Shown: piece by piece, positions 1 to 7,208 of the stretch
Position numbering within the stretch: the stretch's first letter is position 1
How the letters are laid out: the number at the start of each line of letters is the position of its first letter
Origin: Alphaproteobacteria bacterium
GTDB lineage: Bacteria > Pseudomonadota > Alphaproteobacteria > Rickettsiales > JADKJE01
Assembly (NCBI GenBank): GCA_016722515.1
Contig: JADKJE010000003.1
Span: forward strand, 372,001-436,000
Length of the DNA: 64,000 nucleotides
Direction of reading: 5' to 3'
Program-made: the position numbers and the translations under genes
Notes under the pieces: model-generated
Told to the model about the DNA's origin: nothing
What the model saw: the letters and a program-made list of their open reading frames with translations, nothing else
The model's database searches: none

Positions 1-794
1 TCCATACTTTCAGAATAGGCAACAATTCTCTCCATTCCTGGATTGTTAATGCCGTCCATCCAGGTGGGAACCCCATCAATGATTCTACCCAATCGGCATT
101 CAGTATCTTTTGCCGCCCCTCGCAGGAATCCCCACTTAAGAATTCGCCGCATCCATAACCCAAGGTTGGTTCCAGGATATTTGTGCACGGCGTAATTCCA
201 GAATACATCACCTGTTCCAATAGATTCCCTGGTGGAAGCGTTTTTCTTCCTGTTGATAGCCTCCATTTCCTCCTTCTTTCTATCCCTGCACGGCTTCGCT
301 TCCCAATCATCGTAGCTGTTGGAGTGAGCCACAATCCAAAGCCTTTCCCTGTGATGTTGCGCTCCAACGGCGCAAGCTGGAACAACAAACGGCCAGACTG
401 TGTAGTTCTCGTTTTCCATTTGTGTGGCAACGTTTTCAAAGCCCTGTTCAACGTGGCCAAGAACGTTTTCACAAACAACCCATTCTGGTTTGATAACTCG
501 TATAATTCGCAGCATTTCCGGCCAGATATATCTGCTATCCTTTTCACCTCTTCTTTTTCCGGCAAAACTGAATGGCTGGCAGGGGTAGCCCCCGCAAATA
601 AGTTGAATTGCTCCATGGTTCCCCTCTGGTTTGAATTGATAGATATCTGGAATTATGGGAATACCTGGAAAGTTTTTCTTTAATACTGCTTGGCAGTAAG
701 GATCATTTTCACAGAAGGCCACTGTTTCAAAACCAGCGGCTTCAAAACCTAGTGAGAATCCCCCGATTCCTGAAAACAAATCTAATACTCTCAC
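1..794 (-). CDS. DNA (cytosine-5-)-methyltransferase, phage type, C-terminus cut by window edge
   Basis: Reading the minus strand from a GTG at 794 gives an open frame to base 1, about 264 residues. It starts VRVLDLFSGIGGFSLG (motif I, SAM binding), then GGYPCQPFS (motif IV with the catalytic Cys), VCENV (motif VI) and QHHRERLWIVAHS (motif VIII). These are the ordered signatures of the Dcm/C5-cytosine methyltransferase family, which methylates cytosine in duplex DNA. The final GNxV helix lies beyond the window. No ATG fits the frame upstream; a GGGGGA stretch lies just before the GTG. No restriction endonuclease is visible next to it, so it may be an orphan phage methylase protecting phage DNA. 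It is the last gene of the minus-strand phage-like block. Confidence 0.9.
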   Translation of the reverse strand, partial: MRVLDLFSGIGGFSLGFEAAGFETVAFCENDPYCQAVLKKNFPGIPIIPDIYQFKPEGNHGAIQLICGGYPCQPFSFAGKRRGEKDSRYIWPEMLRIIRVIKPEWVVCENVLGHVEQGFENVATQMENENYTVWPFVVPACAVGAQHHRERLWIVAHSNSYDDWEAKPCRDRKKEEMEAINRKKNASTRESIGTGDVFWNYAVHKYPGTNLGLWMRRILKWGFLRGAAKDTECRLGRIIDGVPTWMDGINNPGMERIVAYSESM

Positions 795-824
795 AACACT
801 ATCCCCCAATAGCCTTTTCTCATT

Positions 825-905
825 TTGACAACCAACATACTTTGGGTTGTCAAAGTTAAAATCTTGACAACCTCTACATTTTGGGTTGTCAAAATGCGGT
901 TGTCA
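825..905. promoter_or_regulatory. Array of inverted repeats (TTGACAACC/GGTTGTCAA), likely operator/promoter of the methyltransferase
   Basis: TTGACAACC at 825-833 pairs with GGTTGTCAA at 845-853, and the same pair recurs at 864-872 and 884-892. A fifth half site, GGTTGTCA, is at 898-905. The two inverted repeats have 11-bp centres and are 39 bp apart. The array lies 30-110 bp upstream of the methyltransferase start, where a dimeric repressor would bind. TTGACA itself resembles a -35 box. The binding protein is unknown. Confidence 0.6.
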
Positions 906-1440
906 GGTTGCCTATCAAGCTATTGATTTCTAATGTTTTTGATTAATGCGCCCCCCCAGGCAACCACTAGTGTAACCCAAAAAAAATTCTGACGCTAGCG
1001 TTATGTCGGGGTTCGAATTACCCCGTGAAGCACATTCTTACCAAGTACCTTTTGGGGGTGGGGTGGTGGACACGATGGAAGATCATTACTCTTACAGTGC
1101 TACCCTCAGTGTCAGGTCCGCGCGGACAATCGCACACATTACGCTCGCACAGCTCGCCTTTCGGCTCCGTAATGCCTGTGGTTATACACACACCGCACCG
1201 TGCCCACCAAAGCCCGTTTCGTATGGCTTTGGAAGAGACGGTCTAGTTGCATGGCTTACTCCTTAATTGTTCGCGTTTATCTCTTAAATAAGAAAATAAC
1301 TGGCCTCCTGTGAATCCTCCTATGCCATACCACATATTATCGATACCACACCAAAGCCCTAAAGAAAATGGAATTAGCAACATTAGGTAAATCAGCAAAC
1401 AATTAATTTCTAATTTCATCTTTTTTTATTGTTATTATGA
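906..1440. other. Gene-poor stretch with GC-rich hairpins; possible structured RNA or 37-aa ORF
   Basis: No recognised gene. Three perfect palindromic elements cluster here: GTCCGCGCGGAC at 1116-1127, CATTACG (1137-1143) with CGTAATG (1168-1174), and CCAAAGCC (1207-1214) with GGCTTTGG (1225-1232). On the minus strand an ATG at 1252 with AAGGAG six bases upstream opens a 37-codon frame ending at 1139, but its composition follows the hairpins and I do not trust it as protein. Base composition is richer in GC than the phage genes on either side. Plus-strand frames at 1003-1266 look like chance. Confidence 0.3.
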
Positions 1441-1713
1441 TTAATTATTGTCATCCCCAAACTCCTTAAGCTTGTCATACATAAGCCCCATAACCTCTGC
1501 ATCGTTCAGTTCATCATAATAAACACCGGTTGGTTCACGAATTTGTTCTGCTGTAGGCAATTCCCTGGCCAGGGCTTTGATGGCTGCTTTTGCTTGCTCT
1601 CTAAACTCTTTCCTTAGTAAGTAACAGGCTGGCCGATCATATATGCTTTCCTTATAAGTAAAATCGTGTATCGCAATAGCCATAGCCTCTATGATTTTTT
1701 CAAAGTCTAGCAT
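1441..1713 (-). CDS. Small hypothetical phage-block protein (90 aa)
   Basis: This is an unrecognised 90-residue, acidic, probably helical protein. It starts MLDFEKIIEAMAIAIHD and ends in GDDNN. It lies downstream of two tiny membrane/lipoprotein genes on the same strand with a 12-bp gap, so it is probably in the same transcript. No motif supports a function. Its place in the tightly packed minus-strand block suggests a phage accessory gene. Confidence 0.5.
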   Translation of the reverse strand: MLDFEKIIEAMAIAIHDFTYKESIYDRPACYLLRKEFREQAKAAIKALARELPTAEQIREPTGVYYDELNDAEVMGLMYDKLKEFGDDNN

Positions 1714-1725
1714 CCAAATACATCT

Positions 1726-1914
1726 TCAATGTTTCATTGTTTTTTTCTGTAGTTCCGTAATATAGTCGCGGATTATTCTGGTGTTTTCTATACGAAGCCG
1801 TTCTATTTCTTCTTCTTTGTCCGCCCTTATTTTAGCATCAAGCAAAGAACATGATCCTACTATTAATAATGACATACATATTAGAACTGGATTTAGGCCA
1901 AATGTTATTTGCAT
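1726..1914 (-). CDS. Small putative lipoprotein with coiled coil (62 aa)
   Basis: The N-terminus has a hydrophobic segment ending in a lipobox-like LLIVGSC (Cys about residue 22). A charged heptad-like helix (KEEEIERLRIENTRIIRDYI) follows. It overlaps the upstream 54-aa gene by 10 bp, so the two are probably translated together. A short membrane-anchored protein overlapping a short lipoprotein recalls phage spanin pairs (Rz/Rz1), but both are shorter than usual, so this is only a suggestion. Confidence 0.5.
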   Translation of the reverse strand: MQITFGLNPVLICMSLLIVGSCSLLDAKIRADKEEEIERLRIENTRIIRDYITELQKKTMKH

Positions 1915-2069
1915 GATTTTTCCTTTTCATCTACCTTTTCCTTTAATGTACGCTCCCAGTCACGTAGCTTATTCTGTAAATGCCAAGCAACATCGAGGTT
2001 TATGTCAGGCAAGTGACGCAATGTGAAGAGCACTAAACCAATAAAGCCTATGACGAATATTAATTGCAT
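1905..2069 (-). CDS. Tiny membrane protein (54 aa), overlaps the lipoprotein gene
   Basis: An ATG at 2069, eight bases after AGGAGC, opens a 54-codon frame starting MQLIFVIGFIGLVLF, a single transmembrane segment, followed by a charged tail rich in Lys and Glu that ends in KSCK. The good ribosome-binding site and the coupled overlap with the next gene support expression. The function is unknown; an inner-membrane partner of the adjacent lipoprotein is possible. Confidence 0.5.
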   Translation of the reverse strand: MQLIFVIGFIGLVLFTLRHLPDINLDVAWHLQNKLRDWERTLKEKVDEKEKSCK

Positions 2070-2219
2070 GACTTGCTCCTTAGAGTAAATTGTTGACTTT
2101 GTGATAAAAATTTAGGCATTTTAAGTTTCCTTATCTGGCATAATAGTGCGGCCAATTTTAGACTTGATCTTAACCAAAAATTAACTTATAGGATATAGCC
2201 TCAATAATGAGGGTGTTAT

Positions 2220-2537
2220 ATGCGTTTCATTTATCCATTAATCATTACTCTAGCATTATCAGGATGCGTTGACAACATTACCAACAATCCTAATCGCAAG
2301 GAAGTTTCCATTGATGGTAGGGCAATCTACGTTGCCGATCTTGGTAATGGAAAGATAGAGATGCGCCGTAAGGGTGTTTATCATTCAAGGGAAGAAATTC
2401 TACACTGGGAAGATTTTCTCAAAGCCGGTGAGCAAGCAACTGGGTGTAAAGTTGAAAACCTCGTTCCAATGGGAAGTATCGGCAATCTGTATTATTGGAC
2501 GCAAGCAACTATAAAATGCTCTAAATCCGGTCATTAG
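2220..2537 (+). CDS. Putative lipoprotein (105 aa)
   Basis: It has a signal sequence with the lipobox LALSGC (Cys16), then about 90 residues that include two further Cys. It is the only clear plus-strand gene in the first 7.6 kb, set between minus-strand phage genes, with GAGGG close upstream of the ATG. This arrangement is typical of a separately transcribed extra gene (moron) in a prophage, but no family is recognised. Confidence 0.6.
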   Translation: MRFIYPLIITLALSGCVDNITNNPNRKEVSIDGRAIYVADLGNGKIEMRRKGVYHSREEILHWEDFLKAGEQATGCKVENLVPMGSIGNLYYWTQATIKCSKSGH

Positions 2538-2564
2538 TATCTTAAGCCAGTTTTATGATAGATT

Positions 2565-2858
2565 TTATTCTTCACGAACAAATATACCGTCTATCATACG
2601 CCCCTTACGATCTTTTATTTCTTCATAAGCCGCATTAATACATTCTTCAATCGTTAATCCTGATTGCTTTGCCAAAATGGTTAAGACAACAACACAGTCT
2701 CCTATGCTATCTTTCACAACTTGTTCTTTTGCTTTAGCAATGCCTGCGGCTAACTCACCAACTTCTTCCGTAAGCTTAAGCATTTGGGCTTGGCGCGTTG
2801 CTCCTTCAATTAGATTTCTATCATGCGCCCATTGGGAAATTAATTCAAATGTATTCAT
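2565..2858 (-). CDS. MazG-like nucleotide pyrophosphohydrolase
   Basis: The 97-residue protein carries the MazG-family pattern: EEVGEL around residue 31 and DSIGDCVVVLTILA around residue 50, which supply acidic Mg-binding residues. Members hydrolyse (d)NTPs to monophosphates and are common in phages, where they may alter nucleotide pools or ppGpp. The length fits single-domain phage MazG-like proteins. It lies 14 bp downstream of the VVA0879-family gene on the same strand. The exact substrate cannot be read from sequence. Confidence 0.8.
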   Translation of the reverse strand: MNTFELISQWAHDRNLIEGATRQAQMLKLTEEVGELAAGIAKAKEQVVKDSIGDCVVVLTILAKQSGLTIEECINAAYEEIKDRKGRMIDGIFVREE

Positions 2859-2872
2859 ATTATAATTCCATT

Positions 2873-3373
2873 CTATAGTTGAGTTTCTCTATTGTTTTGA
2901 ACGCCGTCCTTCTCTCCAAAAGCAAAGCGCTTATGTTTCTTTCCATCACTATGAACAATAACCCCAGGTAAGGCAATTAGACCTCCCAAAGTGTAGTCAC
3001 ATCCTTTACCTTTCATCTTTTTCTTATTGCCATTAAATGCGGATTCTGTTTTCTCTTTAAATCTCCCAATGCATGAAAACCCTAGATAATCTAGAACCTT
3101 CTCTTTATTGACTCCCTCACGCATAAGATCATTTGCCGTTTGGTTTGTCTCACACATGGGGCATTTATAAACCCATTCCTTAACATCCTTCCCAAACAGC
3201 CTTTCCCCTTCTTGCATGTATGATTCATATGTTGGGTAAACTACTGGGCTCACGCATGATTTATCCTCCAATACTTTCAAACGATCCTGTATAACATTCA
3301 ATTCGTCATCAAGAGTACATTGACTGACAACCAAACAGAATAATATAAATGATACCACTTCTTTAAAGCTCAT
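2873..3373 (-). CDS. VVA0879-family phage protein with an N-terminal lipoprotein-like extension
   Basis: The C-terminal ~110 residues match what I recall of the phage VVA0879 family: WVYKCPMCETNQTANDL, then YLGFSCIGRF, KGCDYTLGGL and HKRFAF near the end. The paired Cys residues suggest a zinc-binding fold; the family has no known function. Unusually, about 45 residues precede it, starting with a hydrophobic segment ending VVSQC, like a lipobox, and a short helix. The start overlaps the stop of the upstream gene by 11 bp, which favours the long form. It may be a fusion of a secreted lipoprotein leader to a normally cytoplasmic phage protein. Confidence 0.7.
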   Translation of the reverse strand: MSFKEVVSFILFCLVVSQCTLDDELNVIQDRLKVLEDKSCVSPVVYPTYESYMQEGERLFGKDVKEWVYKCPMCETNQTANDLMREGVNKEKVLDYLGFSCIGRFKEKTESAFNGNKKKMKGKGCDYTLGGLIALPGVIVHSDGKKHKRFAFGEKDGVQNNRETQL

Positions 3374-3650
3374 TTAGTTGCTTTATCCTTTTCAATATCG
3401 ACATTGCAATGGGGGTGGGGATAAATAATATCCACCAGGTTGAAGGGCACATCTTCAAAAGGTAATACATAACTGCTTCACCTTTAATTTTTATCAGTAC
3501 CAATGATCTTTTTGAACAACACTCACACTTCATGATTGCCGTCTTATACTTCTGTGCAGAAACTTCCTTATGCGCTCTTTTTCCGCAATAGGGGCATTCA
3601 ATAAATCGGACTGTTAATGTTTTGTTGGCTCTATTACCTGACATGTGCAA
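3363..3650 (-). CDS. Zinc-ribbon-like small protein with a C-terminal membrane segment (95 aa)
   Basis: Residues ~18-45 contain two Cys pairs, CPYC and CECC, as in a zinc ribbon. Residues ~60-85 (YYLLKMCPSTWWILFIPTPI) are hydrophobic and may span the membrane. The start overlaps the previous gene by about 37 bp and the end overlaps the next gene by 11 bp, as in a compact phage operon. A later start at residue 3 is possible. Function unknown. Confidence 0.5.
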   Translation of the reverse strand: MHMSGNRANKTLTVRFIECPYCGKRAHKEVSAQKYKTAIMKCECCSKRSLVLIKIKGEAVMYYLLKMCPSTWWILFIPTPIAMSILKRIKQLNEL

Positions 3651-3979
3651 CCCTCATTATTATTTCTAACGATGTCAATCACCTCTTCACCATTTTGTAA
3701 GCCCCTCATCAATCGTGAAGTGAAAAGATTCAATCCCCTTTCTGTGGCTAGTAACACATTGAATTTATGAATTATTAATAATAGCTCATCTTGTGGTATA
3801 AAAGATTGCCTGAAATTGATTGATTCTAGAATATTATTCTCTGATTTTTCGGAATGCTCTTCATATATTGCTCTAAGAACTGATGACATATTATTGATAT
3901 ATCTAAAAACATATTCTTTATATGTTTCATTCTCAACAGGCGGCCAATATTCAAATTCTGTTTTAATATTATAGATCAT
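3614..3979 (-). CDS. Hypothetical phage-block protein (121 aa)
   Basis: An unrecognised 121-residue protein, mostly helical by appearance, with Asn- and Glu-rich segments and a CTCQ near the end. The ATG at 3979 lies 9 bp after the stop of the 260-aa tail-like gene, so it is co-transcribed. No membrane segment or catalytic motif was seen. Confidence 0.5.
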   Translation of the reverse strand: MIYNIKTEFEYWPPVENETYKEYVFRYINNMSSVLRAIYEEHSEKSENNILESINFRQSFIPQDELLLIIHKFNVLLATERGLNLFTSRLMRGLQNGEEVIDIVRNNNEGCTCQVIEPTKH

Positions 3980-3988
3980 TCATCATTC

Positions 3989-4771
3989 CTAAAAATAATT
4001 AATGGCATTTTGGAAATCGGATAGGGATACTTTCGAGGATGACGTTGCTAGAGCACGTTCTGCCGCTTTAACAAGCTCTTCTTGAAGGTATTGTTTAGTT
4101 AATTTCTGTGATATGTCAAACATCAAGAAACGCTTGTTATACTTCGGTTGCTTCACAAAGGCAATCACAAGCCTAATATTGCCACCAGTACGCTGATATA
4201 TCCCCATAGGCAACCGGCCAGATATAGAATGCTCTTTCACAGCAAAGAATTGTCGTTGAGCTACGCGGGGCTTTCTACCCGATTTATCTGTTCTGTTCTG
4301 GTATGAATCAGGGCTTGCTTTGAGGTACGACAATATGGCCGTGATAAAACTGCCACTTAAATTACCGGATGAATCCAACTTTGCTCCCTTGCCTGGAACC
4401 GCAAAGTAACCGGCTGGCATAATGCCAGAAAGGATCAATGCGCGTTCAAAGCGTTTATGCTTCCTTGATCCACCATGCACTTGTGGCATAAGGTATGTGC
4501 TGGCAGGCGTACCCTTTGGGGCAAAGTCCCTTAATCCAACTTCCGCTTCCAATTTCTGTTTGGTAGCTGGTTTGGTCATCAAGCTATTAAGCGTAAAGCG
4601 GGTTGGCCGGTCAAGGGACATAGGCATGTTTGCTTTCAAAGCCTCTTTGATCCTACCCGTTGTTTTATTCATTGCCAGCGATACTATGAAAGGAAACTGG
4701 CGCGGTTCCAACACCTCAAAACGTTTCAAGGTTTCTGCGATGTCGGTTTTAACACTTAGGGTAATACTCAT
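3989..4771 (-). CDS. Putative phage structural protein (minor tail / virion-associated)
   Basis: The 260-residue basic protein resembles a phage protein group I recall from podophage-like prophages: an N-terminal 'RQFPFIVSLAMNKT' helix, a DRPTRFTLNSLMTKPAT segment, KGTPASTYLMPQVHGGSRK in the middle, and a basic C-terminus. The group is annotated as minor tail or hypothetical, so I call it structural only tentatively. Its start overlaps the 102-aa gene by 4 bp. Its presence argues that the block derives from a phage rather than a plasmid. Confidence 0.55.
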   Translation of the reverse strand: MSITLSVKTDIAETLKRFEVLEPRQFPFIVSLAMNKTTGRIKEALKANMPMSLDRPTRFTLNSLMTKPATKQKLEAEVGLRDFAPKGTPASTYLMPQVHGGSRKHKRFERALILSGIMPAGYFAVPGKGAKLDSSGNLSGSFITAILSYLKASPDSYQNRTDKSGRKPRVAQRQFFAVKEHSISGRLPMGIYQRTGGNIRLVIAFVKQPKYNKRFLMFDISQKLTKQYLQEELVKAAERALATSSSKVSLSDFQNAINYF

Positions 4772-5076
4772 TTTAGGGGTTCCTGTGCATGTTTCCAGAG
4801 ATGTTCTTTAACACCTTCTTCAATGATATCCTGGTGATCCTGTTCAAGGCCAGAAAAAGCCCTTATGGCATTTCGCACAAAATGAACACTGCAAGCATAT
4901 ACAAGATGCAAATCATATTCTGTTAGTGGTATCATATGTGCATTATGATCCTTAAGCCCTTCATAATCAATAATCGGCTGTCCTGGTTTTTCAAAATAGC
5001 TTAACACATGCTTACTAAATTTACGCTGCTCGGCCTTGAAAGCTTCTGTCTCAATTAATTCTTCTCTAAATTGCAT
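4768..5076 (-). CDS. Hypothetical phage-block protein (102 aa)
   Basis: This is an unrecognised soluble 102-residue protein starting MQFREELIETEAFKAEQRK and rich in His, Glu and aromatic residues. It overlaps the next gene by 4 bp and follows the 181-aa gene by 15 bp. No motif was found. Confidence 0.5.
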   Translation of the reverse strand: MQFREELIETEAFKAEQRKFSKHVLSYFEKPGQPIIDYEGLKDHNAHMIPLTEYDLHLVYACSVHFVRNAIRAFSGLEQDHQDIIEEGVKEHLWKHAQEPLK

Positions 5077-5091
5077 ATACCTTTTTCCGTA

Positions 5092-5637
5092 CTAACTTCT
5101 TTCAGATTGTTTTTTTAGTGATTGATATAGAACTTTACCATCCAATTTTAGGACAAATTCTATCCATGGTGTTAAGGATTCATTAATCTGATAAGGAATG
5201 CCACACATTTCCCCTTTAGAAGGAATTTGTTCTTCCTCTTTAAATTTTGCCTTAAACCAGTTCATTACATCATACTTTTCAACTAATGGAAGGTCTTTTA
5301 ATTGATCTGGAAAATCAGGCTTTACTGGTGGAATTTCATATGCTTTTTTAAATCTCTCATTCCGAATAGCATTAATTTGCTTTTCATTTAAGATAGGAAT
5401 CGCATAATCGCCCAATCTAATTTCATCATCTATACCAGCAATCATATCTTTCATTTCAAACTGATTTCTGATAGCTTCTACTGCTTCATTATTTACTGGT
5501 TTATACCAATCTTCATTTTTATTAATAGCATCATCTATTGCATCGCTTATGAGCATCCTTAAGCTTTGATGGCCATGATAATCAATAGCAATATCCATTA
5601 ACCTAAGTATTAATTCAGCACGTATAAATTCTTTCAT
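5092..5637 (-). CDS. Hypothetical phage-block protein (181 aa)
   Basis: An acidic, helical-looking 181-residue protein starting MKEFIRAELILRLMD, with no recognised domain. It lies 3 bp downstream of the RNase H-like gene, so the two are very likely co-translated. A Pro-rich middle (PPVKPDFPDQLKDLP) separates two helical halves. Confidence 0.5.
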   Translation of the reverse strand: MKEFIRAELILRLMDIAIDYHGHQSLRMLISDAIDDAINKNEDWYKPVNNEAVEAIRNQFEMKDMIAGIDDEIRLGDYAIPILNEKQINAIRNERFKKAYEIPPVKPDFPDQLKDLPLVEKYDVMNWFKAKFKEEEQIPSKGEMCGIPYQINESLTPWIEFVLKLDGKVLYQSLKKQSERS

Positions 5638-5640
5638 ATA

Positions 5641-6258
5641 TCATCCTTGAATTTCAAAAGCTAAAATTGATAAATCATTTTCCTGCCATTTCTTAAAGCC
5701 AGTTTCAGTAGTCCACTTATCTGCAGGATTTTCTACGCCTGGCACGTTGATCATGTGCAGTTCAATATTGTTTTTCCTAGCTTGGCCTTTCAACACATCA
5801 CCTTGAAAAGATAACCATTCAGCATCAAGCTTAATCGTTAGCCTAATACCTTGTGCACCAATGCGTTCTTTAACCTTACCTGCTAACCATAAGGCCTTTT
5901 TAGCCGCCTCAATTTCTGCTTCAAATTGGGTGGCTGGCTCATGCTCAAAAAACTTCCCATGCCACAAAACACCACCATGCCCATCACACACAGCATAGCG
6001 ATTAAGCGATTTATCTGCATCCGTGATTAAAGTTAATTCATGGGTGCATATTGCTGCCAGTTGATTTGCTCTTTCAGCATGGTAGGCATTCCTAAGAGCG
6101 TTATAATCAATCCCATGCTGTAACAAGGCCTTTTTGAACTGGATAAATGAACCCTTGTTATCAAGGCCTTGGCGTTTAGCCCATTCATTCAGTCCTGGTT
6201 GATCCAGCCCCTTTAACACATCAAGCCAGCCTTTCACTAAATCATGAATTGATGACAT
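5641..6258 (-). CDS. RNase H-like fold protein, phage type
   Basis: After an N-terminal helical region of about 75 residues, the protein follows the order of an RNase H fold. There is a strand with Asp (LTLITDADKS), a hairpin (AVCDGHGGVLWHGKFF), a helix with Glu (FEAEIEAAKKALWLAG), a strand with Asp (LTIKLDAEWLS), and a last Asp in NPADKWT. These acidic residues match the D-E-D-D metal ligands of RNase HI, which cuts RNA in RNA:DNA hybrids. The assignment rests on pattern, not on close similarity; a non-catalytic relative is possible. The 4-bp spacing to its neighbours puts it in the phage operon. Confidence 0.5.
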   Translation of the reverse strand: MSSIHDLVKGWLDVLKGLDQPGLNEWAKRQGLDNKGSFIQFKKALLQHGIDYNALRNAYHAERANQLAAICTHELTLITDADKSLNRYAVCDGHGGVLWHGKFFEHEPATQFEAEIEAAKKALWLAGKVKERIGAQGIRLTIKLDAEWLSFQGDVLKGQARKNNIELHMINVPGVENPADKWTTETGFKKWQENDLSILAFEIQG

Positions 6259-6261
6259 TGG

Positions 6262-6462
6262 CTATACTCCCTTCAATTCATCGGTTACATGCCCAATAAC
6301 TTCATACTGGTTGTGGTCAAGCTTAACCTTTGATTGTGGCTTCCTTGGCACTCTCATAACGCCGTAGATTGATGTATCGGTTGTCCCCGTCACCTGTACA
6401 AAACATCCATGCCAAGAGTGGCTTTTATCGATAACCTGTATCACATCGTTTTTACTGACCAT
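6262..6462 (-). CDS. Small hypothetical phage-block protein (66 aa)
   Basis: A short beta-rich protein (MVSKNDVIQVIDKSHSWHG start) with alternating Val/Gly strands, which could form an SH3-like barrel. It lies 3 bp from genes on either side, same strand. No family recognised. Confidence 0.5.
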   Translation of the reverse strand: MVSKNDVIQVIDKSHSWHGCFVQVTGTTDTSIYGVMRVPRKPQSKVKLDHNQYEVIGHVTDELKGV

Positions 6463-6465
6463 ATC

Positions 6466-6756
6466 CTATTCCCATATCCAAATATACTGACACATTAACT
6501 TTTCATCATGCACCACAAAACCATTTGAGTTTTCAATGAGTGATCCGCGCCTGGTTTTGTACGCATTATCCCTTGCAACCTTTGCCTGTTCATAGCTAAT
6601 TAAATCAATCTTTGATACCCCATTATGCGGGGTTAACACCCTCCGCACATGCTTTATTTTCTCCACAATCTTCTCTGATTCCAGTACACCATTCTTTGGC
6701 AAGTCCTGCCGCCCCGCGCAGCTCAATGTGTTTATTTTCATACTCTTCATCCCCAT
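6466..6756 (-). CDS. Hypothetical protein (96 aa at most), overlapping the previous gene
   Basis: The C-terminal 55 residues (from about NGVSKIDLISYEQAKVARDN to CQYIWIWE) look like a normal protein. The N-terminal 45 codons overlap the 99-aa gene by 134 bp in another frame. Either the true start is an internal codon after 6623, or the genes overlap unusually far, or one frameshift separates parts of a single gene. No motif was found. Confidence 0.4.
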   Translation of the reverse strand: MGMKSMKINTLSCAGRQDLPKNGVLESEKIVEKIKHVRRVLTPHNGVSKIDLISYEQAKVARDNAYKTRRGSLIENSNGFVVHDEKLMCQYIWIWE

Positions 6757-6922
6757 AAAAAGCTTCTTCCATTTTCTTGGAAATTGAAATCATAATCAAA
6801 CTCAATCGTTCAAGCCTGGCGGCTACCCTCAATTTCTGATTTACTCTATCTGCTTGGCGCAATTCTCTGGTTGAAAGACGATAAACCATGTCTGGAATCA
6901 CTTTTTCCCTGGTAATTTCCAT
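6623..6922 (-). CDS. Hypothetical phage-block protein (99 aa)
   Basis: This starts with an ATG that overlaps the stop of the GapR-like gene (TAATG), so translation is probably coupled. The sequence is helical and basic in the first half (RQADRVNQKLRVAARLERL) and acidic in the second. It ends with a Cys-containing stretch (EWCTGIREDCGENKACAEG). Function unknown. Confidence 0.5.
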   Translation of the reverse strand: MEITREKVIPDMVYRLSTRELRQADRVNQKLRVAARLERLSLIMISISKKMEEAFYGDEEYENKHIELRGAAGLAKEWCTGIREDCGENKACAEGVNPA

Positions 6923-7206
6923 TAAATTCCCTCCATTAAAATTTGCCTATCATCCAGCTTAATTTCCATTCCCAATGCTTCCGCGTAGATATCAAACAAC
7001 GATTGCTCTTCAGCCATTTTGTTCAAATCCTCCTTCCTGGCACGCAGAATTTTACGCAGAATCTTGATATCAAATCCGGTGTTTTTAGCTGATTGAAATA
7101 CATGCTTCATGTCCTCAATAACCTTTGCCTTTTCTTTTTCCAGAAATTCCAGTCTATCCACAAATCCCTTCAAATCTTCTTTAGTTTGTTTGGTAACTAC
7201 GTCCAT
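6922..7206 (-). CDS. GapR-like (DUF2312) DNA-binding protein
   Basis: The 94-residue protein follows the DUF2312/GapR pattern: a helix FVDRLEFLEKEKAKVIEDMK, then FQSAKNTGFDIKILRKILRARKED, and a C-terminal segment LFDIYAEALGM. GapR is an alphaproteobacterial nucleoid protein that binds overtwisted AT-rich DNA as a tetramer and supports replication. The family is a good taxonomic marker for Alphaproteobacteria. Here the copy lies in a phage-like operon, so it may be a phage-borne version rather than the housekeeping one. Its stop overlaps the next start. Confidence 0.85.
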   Translation of the reverse strand: MDVVTKQTKEDLKGFVDRLEFLEKEKAKVIEDMKHVFQSAKNTGFDIKILRKILRARKEDLNKMAEEQSLFDIYAEALGMEIKLDDRQILMEGI

Positions 7207-7208
7207 GT

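Noticed and set aside
183..683. Plus-strand open frame of 166 codons
   Set aside because: It lies antisense to the cytosine methyltransferase, whose motifs are clear on the minus strand.
1003..1266. Plus-strand frames and a tRNA T-arm-like GGGGTTCGAATTACCCC
   Set aside because: The loop has the wrong size for a T-arm, no acceptor or anticodon arms are visible, and the frames lack ribosome-binding sites.
4422..4811. Plus-strand frame of 129 codons
   Set aside because: It is the shadow of the phage structural gene on the other strand.
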